Assembly (NCBI RefSeq): GCF_003385895.1
Contig: NZ_QRDQ01000007.1
Span: 620,001 to 684,000, forward strand
Source: Flavobacterium cutihirudinis
GTDB lineage: Bacteria; Bacteroidota; Bacteroidia; Flavobacteriales; Flavobacteriaceae
Direction of reading: 5' to 3'
DNA: 64,000 bases
Of this stretch, positions 17,819 through 26,746 are shown piece by piece. The notes under the pieces were generated by a model. It was not told the origin of the DNA and ran no database searches. It saw only the letters and a list, made by a program, of their open reading frames with translations. The position numbers and the translations under genes were made by a program. Numbering within the stretch: the first letter of the stretch is position 1; each line of letters begins with the position of its first letter.

Positions 17819-19282
17819 ATGAAAAGAATATATATATCAATGTTTGTACTTTCTGGATTATTCTTATCTGGATGTTCAAATGATTTTTTAGATGTAGAAC
17901 CAACAGAAGCTATTCCAGCTGATCCAAATTTGGTAAATAGTGATGATGGAGCTAAAGGCTTTGTTACTGCAATTTACAATCAATTTTTAGGATGGGAAAT
18001 GTCTTCTTTTGGATGGAATGCAGTCTCAAGTATAATCTCAGATGATGCTGATAAAGGATCAGATCCAGGAGATACAGGGGGAGATAAAGATATTGTTGAT
18101 GCATTGACATATAATGCTTCAACAGCATCATTTGAATCTACTTGGAATGCAAATTATGCAGGAATTAACAGATGTAATCAAGCATTAGCAATGTTCCCTA
18201 AATTAGATAAAGCATCACCTGATTTAAAAGCAAGATTAGTTGGAGAAACAAAATTCATGAGAGCTTTCATGTATTTTACTTTAGTAAAAGGGTATGGCGG
18301 AGTTCCAATCATAGATCATTTGGCTACCGTTCCAATTTCTGAAGAAGATAGAAAAATGCAATTGACACGTAAGTCAGTGGCTGAAGTTTATGCCTTTATA
18401 GAACAAGATTTAAATGATGCTATTGCGGCTCTACCTGTAAAATCAGCATATACTGGAGCAGATGTTGTAAGAGCTTCTAAAGGAGCTGCATATGCTTTAT
18501 TAGCAAAAGTAAATCTATACCAAAAAAACTGGCAAAAAGTAATTGACAATTGTGATAAAGTAACAGGTTATTCTTTAGTTTCTGATTATGCTTTACAGTA
18601 TAAAAAAGAAGGAGAATTTGGTCCAGAATCTATTTTCGAAATAAACGGAGTAGGTTCAACTTCTAGCCCTGGATTCGGAATTGGAAATTATACTGTTTCT
18701 CAAGCACCTCGTGGAGCTGGAGGTTGGGGTTGGGGATTCAATACACCAACTAAAGGTTTAGCAGATGCATATGAGGCAGGAGATGTTAGAAGAGCTGCTA
18801 CAATTATTTTCAGAGGTTCAACATTGTATGATGGTAGAGAAGTAGCATCAACTGTAGCAAACCCAAGATATAATTATAAAGCATATTCATCATCTTTTTA
18901 TAATCAAGAATTTACAGATACAAATCTTAGATATTTAAGATATGCCGAAGTTATCTTAATGAAAGCTGAAGCCTTAAATGAATTAGGAGACACATCAGCA
19001 GCGATTCCTTTAGTAAATCAGATTCGTAAAAGAGCAGGTTTAGGAAATACTCCTTTCACTTCGCAAAGTGATATTAGAAAAGCAATCTATAAAGAAAGAA
19101 GATTAGAATTTGCTTTTGAGCATGACAGATGGTTTGATATTGTTAGAACAGGACAAGCTGAAGCAGCAATGGCAGCAGATGGCAAAACTTTTATTGTTGG
19201 AAAACATGAGTTATGGCCTATACCAACTTCATTCTTAAGAGAAGCGAATGGACTTTCTGACCAAAATCCAGGTGGATATTAA
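17819..19282 (+). CDS. SusD/RagB family surface glycan-binding lipoprotein
   Basis: A 487-residue lipoprotein with the lipobox LFLSGC; Cys19 is followed by SNDFLD, an acidic surface-export type signal. The rest is the helical TPR-rich SusD fold: FMRAFMYFTLVKGYGGVPII, then VNQIRKRAGLG and the C-terminal YKERRLEFAFEHDRWFDIVRTG, all diagnostic. It forms the hinged lid of the SusC transporter and chooses the ligand. The stop is followed by a strong stem-loop that separates the transport genes from the enzymes downstream. Substrate is inferred from the neighbouring GH144 and GH3 enzymes. Confidence 0.97.
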   Translation: MKRIYISMFVLSGLFLSGCSNDFLDVEPTEAIPADPNLVNSDDGAKGFVTAIYNQFLGWEMSSFGWNAVSSIISDDADKGSDPGDTGGDKDIVDALTYNASTASFESTWNANYAGINRCNQALAMFPKLDKASPDLKARLVGETKFMRAFMYFTLVKGYGGVPIIDHLATVPISEEDRKMQLTRKSVAEVYAFIEQDLNDAIAALPVKSAYTGADVVRASKGAAYALLAKVNLYQKNWQKVIDNCDKVTGYSLVSDYALQYKKEGEFGPESIFEINGVGSTSSPGFGIGNYTVSQAPRGAGGWGWGFNTPTKGLADAYEAGDVRRAATIIFRGSTLYDGREVASTVANPRYNYKAYSSSFYNQEFTDTNLRYLRYAEVILMKAEALNELGDTSAAIPLVNQIRKRAGLGNTPFTSQSDIRKAIYKERRLEFAFEHDRWFDIVRTGQAEAAMAADGKTFIVGKHELWPIPTSFLREANGLSDQNPGGY

Positions 19283-19295
19283 TCAAAATCTTAAA

Positions 19296-19329
19296 AATCA
19301 CTTCCTTCAGGAAACTGAAGGAAGTGATT
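19296..19329 (+). promoter_or_regulatory. Intercistronic stem-loop between susD and the glucanase gene
   Basis: AATCACTTCCTTCAG (19296-19310) pairs fully with CTGAAGGAAGTGATT (19315-19329) around a GAAA tetraloop. The stem is 15 bp. What follows is ATTTTC rather than a clean T run, so it may terminate only partly, or protect the 3' end of the susCD message and let enzyme genes be made at a lower level. Confidence 0.75.
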
Positions 19330-19354
19330 ATTTTCAAAATCTTAAATTTTTATA

Positions 19355-20731
19355 ATGGTTAGAATTTCAGTTTTATTTTTAGCTTTTACTTTCTTTAGTT
19401 GTGGATCTAGTGCTGATAAGTTAAAAGGAAATACGGTAGAAAATAGTTCTGGCGTTGCTACATTAACTGATGAACAGCTTTTAGATGCTGTTCAAAAACA
19501 AACGTTTAAATATTTCTGGGATTACGCAGAACCTAATTCTGGATTGGCGAGGGAACGTTATCATCCAGACGGAAATTATCCAGAAAATGATTCCAATATT
19601 GTAACTACAGGTGGTTCAGGTTTTGGATTAATGGCTCTTGTTTCAGGAATGTCTCAAGGATATATTACTAAAGAACAAGGAGTAGATAGACTTAACAAAA
19701 TTGCATATTTTTTAGGTAAAGCAGATCGTTTTCACGGTGCATGGTCACATTGGATTGATGGAAATACAGGAAAAGTAAAGCCTTTTGGAACCAAAGATAA
19801 TGGTGGAGATTTAGTTGAAACTTCATTTTTGGTTGCAGGAATGATTACCGTTCGTGAATATCTAAAAGACGGTTCTGAAAAAGAAAAAGCAGTAGCTCAA
19901 AAATATGATGCACTATGGCAAGGTGTGGACTGGCAATGGTACACTAACAATAAAAACGTTTTGTATTGGCACTGGTCACCAACTTATGATTGGCAAATGA
20001 ACTTTGCTTTACAGGGATATAATGAATGTTTGATTACTTATGTAATGGCAGCATCTTCGCCAACGCATACAATTGACGCTAAAGTATATCATGAGGGCTG
20101 GGCTAGAAATGGTGGAATTGTTTCTTCAAAAACAAAATATAATATTCCACTTATTTTAAAGCATAATGGAGCAGAAGAATTTGGTGGGCCTTTATTTTGG
20201 GCGCATTATTCTTATGTCGGTTTAGATCCAAATCAATTGAGTGATAAATACGCTAATTATTGGGATTTGAATGTAAATCAAACCAAAATCAATTATGATT
20301 ATTGTGTAGAAAATCCAAATAAAAATGCAGGATATGGTCCTGAATATTGGGGTTTAACAGCATCATATTCAAGAAATCCTGATGGTTCAATTGGTTATAA
20401 CGCACACATGCCAAGCAATGATCAAGGTGTAGTTTCTCCAACCGCTGCAATCAGTTCAATTGTCTATACTCCAAAAGAATCGATGGCTTTTATCCGCAAT
20501 TTATATGAAAATCATAACGAAGAAACTTGGGGAGATGCAGGTTTTTATGATGCATTAAGTTTAGGAAATAAATGGGTAGCAAAACGATATTTAGCAATAG
20601 ATCAAGGTCCTGAAGTTGTAATGATCGAAAATTATAGAACAGGATTATTGTGGAAATTGTTTATGAATGCACCAGAAGTAAAACAAGGTCTAACAAAACT
20701 TGGATTTAAATCTGGAAAATACGGGATCTAA
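19355..20731 (+). CDS. GH144-type endo-beta-1,2-glucanase (glycoamylase-like domain), lipoprotein
   Basis: A 458-residue surface or periplasmic lipoprotein (FTFFSC lipobox, Cys16) with the (alpha/alpha)6 domain annotated as glycoamylase, the family that contains GH144 endo-beta-1,2-glucanases of Chitinophaga and Parabacteroides. Typical stretches are LLDAVQKQTFKYFWDYA, VTTGGSGFGLMALVSGM, DNGGDLVETSFLVAGM and HWSPTYDWQMNFALQGYNE. It should cut linear or cyclic beta-1,2-glucan into sophoro-oligosaccharides. It is the first enzyme gene after susCD and is followed, 8 and 10 bases apart, by the esterase and GH3 genes. Family call is strong; the beta-1,2 specificity rests on the family plus the GH3 neighbour. 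Confidence 0.82.
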   Translation: MVRISVLFLAFTFFSCGSSADKLKGNTVENSSGVATLTDEQLLDAVQKQTFKYFWDYAEPNSGLARERYHPDGNYPENDSNIVTTGGSGFGLMALVSGMSQGYITKEQGVDRLNKIAYFLGKADRFHGAWSHWIDGNTGKVKPFGTKDNGGDLVETSFLVAGMITVREYLKDGSEKEKAVAQKYDALWQGVDWQWYTNNKNVLYWHWSPTYDWQMNFALQGYNECLITYVMAASSPTHTIDAKVYHEGWARNGGIVSSKTKYNIPLILKHNGAEEFGGPLFWAHYSYVGLDPNQLSDKYANYWDLNVNQTKINYDYCVENPNKNAGYGPEYWGLTASYSRNPDGSIGYNAHMPSNDQGVVSPTAAISSIVYTPKESMAFIRNLYENHNEETWGDAGFYDALSLGNKWVAKRYLAIDQGPEVVMIENYRTGLLWKLFMNAPEVKQGLTKLGFKSGKYGI

Positions 20732-20739
20732 AAAATAAC

Positions 20740-21453
20740 ATGAAATATAAATTAGCTTTTTTATCTCTTTTAGTTTCCTTTTTAGGCTTTAGCCAAAGTG
20801 AAACAACCGGAAAAATTAATACCGTTATAATGTCGAAGTATGAACTTGGTTATGTACTGCATAAACCGGCAAATACAAAAGAGAAAAAACCTTTAATAGT
20901 TTTTCTTTCTGGAGATGGTGAAAAAGGAACTGATATTGAAAAAGTAAAAATTCATGGTCCCTTACAGTATTTAAAAACACATCAATTAGATGCTTACGTT
21001 CTGGCTCCACAGTGTAAAGAGAATGAAAATTGGGATATTGAATCGATTTATCAGCTCATTGTAAAAATTCAGAAAGAAAACAAAATCGATTCAGAAAGAA
21101 TATATGTTACTGGTTTGAGCTCAGGAGGTTGGGCTTCTTGGAATTTGGCTTTTGCACATCCGGATCTATTTGCAGCTAACGTACCTGTCGCTGGTTTTGT
21201 AGATTTAATTCAGTTAGAGCACGCTTGTGAAATAGCCAATATTCCAACCAGAATTTACCACGGGTTATTAGATGATATAGTAAACGTGAACTATGCGATC
21301 ACGATTTACAAAGAATTAAAAAAATGCAATGCAAAAGATGTAAAGCTGACCATTTTTGACGATGCAAACCACAACAGCTGGACAAGAGTTTATGATAATC
21401 AGGAAATCTATGACTGGATGTTTCAGCAGAAAAAAACGAATACAAACAAATAA
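20740..21453 (+). CDS. Secreted alpha/beta-hydrolase (esterase / dienelactone-hydrolase-like)
   Basis: A 237-residue alpha/beta hydrolase with a signal peptide (MKYKLAFLSLLVSFLGFSQS). The nucleophile is Ser127 in GLSSGGWASW; the Asp in GLLDDIVNV and the His in DDANHNSW complete the triad. It resembles the PUL-associated proteins labelled prolyl-oligopeptidase-family or phospholipase/carboxylesterase, which are usually sugar esterases. Sitting between the glucanase and the GH3 beta-glucosidase, it most likely removes acyl groups (for example succinyl) from the glycan. That substrate is an inference; nothing in the sequence names it. It is translationally close to both neighbours. Confidence 0.8.
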   Translation: MKYKLAFLSLLVSFLGFSQSETTGKINTVIMSKYELGYVLHKPANTKEKKPLIVFLSGDGEKGTDIEKVKIHGPLQYLKTHQLDAYVLAPQCKENENWDIESIYQLIVKIQKENKIDSERIYVTGLSSGGWASWNLAFAHPDLFAANVPVAGFVDLIQLEHACEIANIPTRIYHGLLDDIVNVNYAITIYKELKKCNAKDVKLTIFDDANHNSWTRVYDNQEIYDWMFQQKKTNTNK

Positions 21454-21463
21454 ATAAATTAGA

Positions 21464-23764
21464 ATGAAAAACAAATTAGTCTTGCTTTTTTTAGGATGTG
21501 CTGTTTTGGGTTACGCTCAAAAGAAGCCTGCTAAAAATACAGTAAAAATTAAACCAAAGTCTGAATTTGTAGCAGAGTTAATGTCAAAAATGACTTTAGA
21601 CGAGAAATTGGGTCAGTTAAACTTGCCGACATCTGGTGATATTACCACAGGGCAGGCAAACAGCTCAAATGTGGCAAAAAATATTGCTGAAGGTAAAGTG
21701 GGCGGTTTGTTCAACATTAAATCAGTTCAAAAAATTAAAGAAGTACAGAAAATTGCTGTTGAAAAAAGCCGTTTAAAGATTCCGTTGCTTTTTGGTATGG
21801 ACGTTATTCATGGTTACGAAACAACATTCCCAATTCCATTAGGATTATCTTGTACTTGGGATATGGCTTTAATTGAAAGAAGTGCTCAAATTGCTGCTAA
21901 AGAAGCAAGTGCAGATGGAATCAACTGGACATTTTCTCCAATGGTTGATATTTCTCGTGATCCTCGTTGGGGAAGAGTTTCTGAAGGTTCAGGAGAAGAT
22001 CCGTACTTAGGAAGCCAAATTGCAAAAGCAATGGTAAACGGTTACCAGCAGCATGATCTTTCAAAAAACAACTCAATTTTAGCTTGCGTAAAACACTTCG
22101 CATTATATGGAGCTCCAGAAGGCGGACGTGATTACAACACCGTAGATATGAGCCACATTAGAATGTTTAATGACTATTTTCCTCCATACAAAGCGGCAGT
22201 TGACGCTGGCGTAGGTTCGGTTATGGCATCTTTTAACGAAGTTGACGGAATTCCAGCAACGGGAAACAAATGGTTAATGACAGATGTTTTAAGAAAACAA
22301 TGGGGTTTCAAAGGATTTGTAGTAACCGATTTTACTGGAATTCCTGAAATGATTCCGCACGGAATGGGAGATTTACAACAAGTTTCTGCTTTAGCATTAA
22401 ATGCAGGAGTTGAAATGGATATGGTTGGAGAAGGTTTCTTAGGAACTTTGAAAAAATCTTTAGACGAAGGAAAAGTAAAAATCGAAACAATCGATAATGC
22501 TGTAAAACTTATTTTAGAAGCAAAATACGATTTAGGATTATTCCAGGATCCATACAAATATTGTGATGAGAAAAGAGCTAAAACTGAAATCTTCACAACA
22601 GACAGCAGAAAAGAAGCACGTCAAATCGCATCACAATCATTGGTATTGTTGAAAAACCAAAACCAATTATTACCACTTAAAAAATCAGGTACAATTGGTT
22701 TAATCGGACCATTGGCAGATGCTAAAGAAAACATGCCAGGAACTTGGAGTGTGGCTACAAAAATGGAAAATGCTGTTTCATTATTAAGAGGAATTAAAGA
22801 AGTTGCTGGAGCTGGAACGAAAGTTTTATATGCAAAAGGAAGCAATTTAGATTACGATGAAACTTTTGAAACTAATGCTACAATGTTCGGTAAAACGTTA
22901 CACCGTGATGCTCGTACAAAAGAAGAATTATTAGCAGAAGCTTTGAAAGTGGCTGAGCAGTCAGATGTAATTGTGGCGGCTTTAGGAGAATCTGCAGAAA
23001 TGAGTGGTGAATCAAGCAGCCGTACAAACTTGGAAATTCCACAAGCTCAAAAAGATTTATTGAATGCTTTATTGAAAACAGGAAAACCAGTTGTTTTGGT
23101 TTTATTTGACGGACGTCCATTAGTAATTACTGATGAAGAAAAAACAGTGCCTGCCATTTTAAATGCTTGGTTTGCGGGTACAGAAGCGGGTTATGCTATT
23201 GCTGATGTACTATTTGGAGATGTAAACCCTTCTGGAAAATTGACTTCAACTTTCCCAAGAAGTGTTGGTCAATTGCCAATTTACTACGCACACAAAAATA
23301 CAGGAAGACCACTTTCTAATACAGAAGGAAAATTCGAAAAATTCAGATCAAACTATATTGACGAAAGAAACGAGCCTTTATTTCCATTCGGATTTGGTTT
23401 AAGCTATACAACTTTCGATTATTCAAATATTAAAATTTCTTCGGATAAAATGAACGCGACTGGAAAAGTAAAAGTAACAGTTGATGTAGCGAACACAGGA
23501 AATTTTGACGGAAAAGAAACGGTTCAATTATATATTAGAGATTTAGTTGGTTCTGTAACAAGACCAGTTAGAGAATTGAAAGGTTTTCATAAAATAACAC
23601 TTAAAAAAGGTGAAAAACAAACAGTAAGTTTTGACATTACTGTTGAAGATTTAAAATTTTATAATTCTGACTTACAATTTGTAGCAGAACCTGGACAGTT
23701 TGAAGTTTTCGTTGGAGGAAATTCAGCTGCCGACAAGAAAGTTAGTTTTGAGTTAACTAATTAA
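21464..23764 (+). CDS. GH3 beta-glucosidase (BglX type)
   Basis: A 766-residue exported enzyme (signal MKNKLVLLFLGCAVLGYAQ). The N-terminal (beta/alpha)8 barrel holds GMDVIHGYETTFPIPLGL and WTFSPMVDISRDPRWGR, and the catalytic nucleophile Asp289 in FVVTDFTGI. The second alpha/beta domain carries the acid/base region MSGESSSRTNLEIP. A fibronectin-III-like domain ends the protein (about 665-766). It releases glucose from the non-reducing end of beta-gluco-oligosaccharides in the periplasm. A related Bacteroides thetaiotaomicron GH3 prefers sophorose-type beta-1,2 substrates, which would fit the glucanase upstream. It ends the first enzyme transcript, with a terminator 23 bases on. Confidence 0.95.
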   Translation: MKNKLVLLFLGCAVLGYAQKKPAKNTVKIKPKSEFVAELMSKMTLDEKLGQLNLPTSGDITTGQANSSNVAKNIAEGKVGGLFNIKSVQKIKEVQKIAVEKSRLKIPLLFGMDVIHGYETTFPIPLGLSCTWDMALIERSAQIAAKEASADGINWTFSPMVDISRDPRWGRVSEGSGEDPYLGSQIAKAMVNGYQQHDLSKNNSILACVKHFALYGAPEGGRDYNTVDMSHIRMFNDYFPPYKAAVDAGVGSVMASFNEVDGIPATGNKWLMTDVLRKQWGFKGFVVTDFTGIPEMIPHGMGDLQQVSALALNAGVEMDMVGEGFLGTLKKSLDEGKVKIETIDNAVKLILEAKYDLGLFQDPYKYCDEKRAKTEIFTTDSRKEARQIASQSLVLLKNQNQLLPLKKSGTIGLIGPLADAKENMPGTWSVATKMENAVSLLRGIKEVAGAGTKVLYAKGSNLDYDETFETNATMFGKTLHRDARTKEELLAEALKVAEQSDVIVAALGESAEMSGESSSRTNLEIPQAQKDLLNALLKTGKPVVLVLFDGRPLVITDEEKTVPAILNAWFAGTEAGYAIADVLFGDVNPSGKLTSTFPRSVGQLPIYYAHKNTGRPLSNTEGKFEKFRSNYIDERNEPLFPFGFGLSYTTFDYSNIKISSDKMNATGKVKVTVDVANTGNFDGKETVQLYIRDLVGSVTRPVRELKGFHKITLKKGEKQTVSFDITVEDLKFYNSDLQFVAEPGQFEVFVGGNSAADKKVSFELTN

Positions 23765-23786
23765 GTTGGTTTATTGATTAGTAATT

Positions 23787-23822
23787 AGCCCTTCGTGTTT
23801 GGTTAGCGAAGGGCTTTTTTTC
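23787..23822 (+). terminator. GH3 gene terminator
   Basis: AGCCCTTCG (23787-23795) pairs with CGAAGGGCT (23807-23815), followed by seven T. It divides the locus into a glucanase-esterase-GH3 unit and a GDPD-GH43 unit. Confidence 0.9.
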
Positions 23823-23854
23823 TAAAATAAAAATCAATTTTAAAATTAAACGAA

Positions 23855-24631
23855 ATGAAAAATTTTAGAGTATGGAGTTCAGCTGTACTACTGGTTGTTT
23901 TTTCTTCCTGCACTGCACAGAAAAATGCAATTGTAGCACATCGTGGCGCATGGAAAAAGAATAATCTTCCTGAAAACTCTCTCGCGTCGTTAAGACATGC
24001 AATCGATTTAAAATTACCGGGTTCAGAATTTGATGTTTGGAGAACGGCAGACGATTCACTTGTCATCAATCATGATGCACATTATAATAAACTACTTATT
24101 GAAGAAACTAAATATGCTGATTTAATAGCTTTTAAACTTTCTAACGGAGAAAAACTTCCAACGTTGCACGAATATATTTCGGAAGGAAAAAGAAACAATA
24201 AACACACGCTTTTGGTGTGCGAAATAAAACCTTCAGAAATCAGTAAAGAAAGAGGGCAAAAAACCGCTTTAATGTCGGTTGAAGTCATTAAAAAACTAAA
24301 GGCAGACAAAAACACTTGTTACATCAGTTTTGATTACGAGATTCTAAAAGCAATAAGAAAAGCAGATCCTAAAACTTCTTTGCAATATTTGGAAGGAAAT
24401 AAATCTCCTAAAGAAGTTAAAGCAGATAAAATTAACGGAGTTGATTATCATTATTCAGTCTTTAAAAAACATCCGGAATGGATTCAGGAAGCAAAGGATA
24501 ATAAAATTATTCTAAACGCTTGGACGGTAAATGAAGCTTCAGATATGGATTGGATTATAGAGCATAAATTCAATTACATCACCACAAACGAACCAGAACT
24601 TTTAAGTGAGCGATTAAAAATCAAAAAATAA
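23855..24631 (+). CDS. Glycerophosphodiester phosphodiesterase family lipoprotein
   Basis: A 258-residue lipoprotein (lipobox VFSSC) with a complete GDPD TIM barrel. The catalytic and metal-binding pattern is intact: VAHRGAWKKNNLPENSLAS, then EFDVWRTADDSLVINHD, CEIKPS, and the C-terminal LNAWTVNEASDMDWI. The family hydrolyses glycerophosphodiesters with Ca2+ or Mg2+ and a His-His pair. As a membrane-anchored exported protein inside a beta-1,2-glucan locus, it is well placed to remove phosphoglycerol groups that decorate proteobacterial cyclic and periplasmic glucans; this role is inferred from context. A general role in phospholipid salvage is the alternative. It is 28 bases ahead of the GH43 gene. 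Confidence 0.9.
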   Translation: MKNFRVWSSAVLLVVFSSCTAQKNAIVAHRGAWKKNNLPENSLASLRHAIDLKLPGSEFDVWRTADDSLVINHDAHYNKLLIEETKYADLIAFKLSNGEKLPTLHEYISEGKRNNKHTLLVCEIKPSEISKERGQKTALMSVEVIKKLKADKNTCYISFDYEILKAIRKADPKTSLQYLEGNKSPKEVKADKINGVDYHYSVFKKHPEWIQEAKDNKIILNAWTVNEASDMDWIIEHKFNYITTNEPELLSERLKIKK

Positions 24632-24659
24632 TCCTGAGCTTACTAACATCAATCAAACA

Positions 24660-26579
24660 ATGAAAAAAAGATATAAACTGTTTGCGTTGCCAATTTTATT
24701 TGTGATCCTTTTTAATCACAATCTTTTGGCCCAAAAAGTAGGTAAAACCGAATGGTTTGATCCTAATAAACCTGCCACTACTTATTGTAACCCAATTAAT
24801 ATTGGTTACAATTATACAACTTACAATCATAACGGAATTCCATATTCCCGTCGTTCTAGCGCAGATCCCGTTATTATAACTTATAAAGGCGAATATTATT
24901 TGTTTGCGACGAATCAGGCTGGTTTCTTTTGGAGTAAAGACATGTCAGATTGGAATTTCGTTTACGGAAGTTTTCAAAGACAGCCAGGTGATGATGACCA
25001 ATGTGCGCCGGCTGCTTGGGTTGTAAATGACACTTTGTTTTATGTAGGTTCAACATGGAAAAGAGATCATCCAATATGGAAAACGGCTGATCCAAAATCA
25101 GGAAGATGGACACGTCACGTAGATAAAGCAATGCTTCCAACCTGGGATCCTGCTATTTTTCAGGACGATGACAAAAAAGTGTACATGTATTACGGTTCAA
25201 GTGGAAAATTACCGCTTGTTGGTGTAGAAGTAGATTATAATACCTGGCTTCCAAAAGGAAATCAGGCTGATTACGCAGAATTGTATAAAGCGACTGAAGT
25301 TGAGGATATTCAGAAAGTGTACGGAAAAGTGAAAGAAGTGGCAATTTTAGATCCGTCAGCTCACGGTTGGGAACGTTTTGGACCCAATAATGATATGGAA
25401 CCAGCACCTTGGGGCAATTTTATAGAAGGAGCTTGGATGACGAAACACAACGGAAAATATTACATGCAATATGGAGCTCCCGCTACTGAATTTAAAGGTT
25501 ATGCAAATGGTGTTCATGTTGGTGATAATCCGTTAGGGCCATTTGTGTATCAAAAACATAATCCAATGTCTTATAAACCAGGCGGATTTGTAATTGGAGC
25601 AGGACATGGAAATACTTTCGCAGATAACTATGGAAATTATTGGAACACAGGAACGTGCAAAATATCTATAAAAGATCGTTTTGAACGTCGTATCGATATG
25701 TTTCCTGCCGGATTCGATAAAGATGATGTAATGTATTCTATTACTTCGTATGGAGATTTTCCAATCGTATTGCCAACAGGTAACCGAGATCAGACAAAAG
25801 GTGCTTCATCAGGTTGGATGTTACTTTCGTATAAAAAACCTGTAACAGTTTCTTCTTCTGAAGAATGTATGGAAGTTGAAACGCACAGAATGGATAATGG
25901 CGGTAAAAAAGTGTATGAGAAATTCTGTTATGGTCCTGAGAATTTGACCGATGAAAATATTCAGACTTATTGGTCTGCCAAAACAAGTAACCCGGGTGAA
26001 TGGCTTCAAATGGATTTAGGAAGACAAATGGAAATTAATGCATTGCAGATTAATTATGCAGATCATAAAGCAACGCAGTATAATAAAGCAATGGATATTT
26101 ATTATCAGTATAAAATATTCATGTCTGATGATGCTGTAAATTGGACTTTGGTTGTCGATAAATCTAAAAATGATAAAGATGTGCCACACGATTATGTTGA
26201 ATTGAGTAAATCTATAAAAGCGCGTTACATCAAAATGGAGAATATTCATAATGCTTCTGGATTATTTGCTATTTCAGATTTCAGAGTTTTTGGAAAAGGA
26301 TTGGCAGTAGAACCAAAAACAGTTTCTTCTTTTAAAGTAGACAGAAATAAAAAAGATTCCCGAAATGCTATGATTTCCTGGAAAAAACAAAGTGACGCAA
26401 TTGGCTATACGATTTACTACGGAATTAGTCCGGAAAAATTGTATAATAACATAATGGTTTACGACCAGAATTCATACGATTTTAGAGGTTTGGATAAAGG
26501 GACAAATTATTATTTTACAATTGAAGCTTTTAATGAAAATGGTATTGGTCAAAAAAGTAAAATTTTGGAAGTGAAGTAA
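24660..26579 (+). CDS. GH43-like glycoside hydrolase with F5/8-type C (discoidin) and fibronectin III domains
   Basis: A 639-residue exported enzyme (signal ending in HNLLAQ). Residues about 40-400 form a five-bladed GH43-type propeller. The likely catalytic trio is Asp69 in SSADPVII, Asp163 in TWDPAIFQDDD and Glu256 in IEGAWM. Residues about 410-545 resemble a discoidin carbohydrate-binding domain (WSAKTSNPGEWLQMDLG), and 548-639 a fibronectin III domain. GH43 members mostly remove arabinose, xylose or galactose, so the natural bond here is uncertain and its presence in a beta-1,2-glucan locus is odd. It is the last gene of the second enzyme unit. Confidence 0.8.
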   Translation: MKKRYKLFALPILFVILFNHNLLAQKVGKTEWFDPNKPATTYCNPINIGYNYTTYNHNGIPYSRRSSADPVIITYKGEYYLFATNQAGFFWSKDMSDWNFVYGSFQRQPGDDDQCAPAAWVVNDTLFYVGSTWKRDHPIWKTADPKSGRWTRHVDKAMLPTWDPAIFQDDDKKVYMYYGSSGKLPLVGVEVDYNTWLPKGNQADYAELYKATEVEDIQKVYGKVKEVAILDPSAHGWERFGPNNDMEPAPWGNFIEGAWMTKHNGKYYMQYGAPATEFKGYANGVHVGDNPLGPFVYQKHNPMSYKPGGFVIGAGHGNTFADNYGNYWNTGTCKISIKDRFERRIDMFPAGFDKDDVMYSITSYGDFPIVLPTGNRDQTKGASSGWMLLSYKKPVTVSSSEECMEVETHRMDNGGKKVYEKFCYGPENLTDENIQTYWSAKTSNPGEWLQMDLGRQMEINALQINYADHKATQYNKAMDIYYQYKIFMSDDAVNWTLVVDKSKNDKDVPHDYVELSKSIKARYIKMENIHNASGLFAISDFRVFGKGLAVEPKTVSSFKVDRNKKDSRNAMISWKKQSDAIGYTIYYGISPEKLYNNIMVYDQNSYDFRGLDKGTNYYFTIEAFNENGIGQKSKILEVK

Positions 26580-26601
26580 TTTTAGGTATAAGATTTTTTT
26601 T

Positions 26602-26646
26602 AAAGCTCAGATTGTAAAGAATGAATTTGCAATCTGAGCTTTTTTT
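26602..26646 (+). terminator. Terminator at the end of the glycan locus
   Basis: AAAGCTCAGATTG (26602-26614) pairs with CAATCTGAGCTTT (26630-26642), then a T run. It marks the likely end of the polysaccharide-utilisation locus. Confidence 0.92.
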
Positions 26647-26746
26647 GTTAAAAGACTAAAGAAAAGCTTCTGAAATGTAAAGAATTTTGTTCCTTTGTGA
26701 ATATGTCACAGGCATACCAAAGAACTCCAAAATTACTATAACAACT

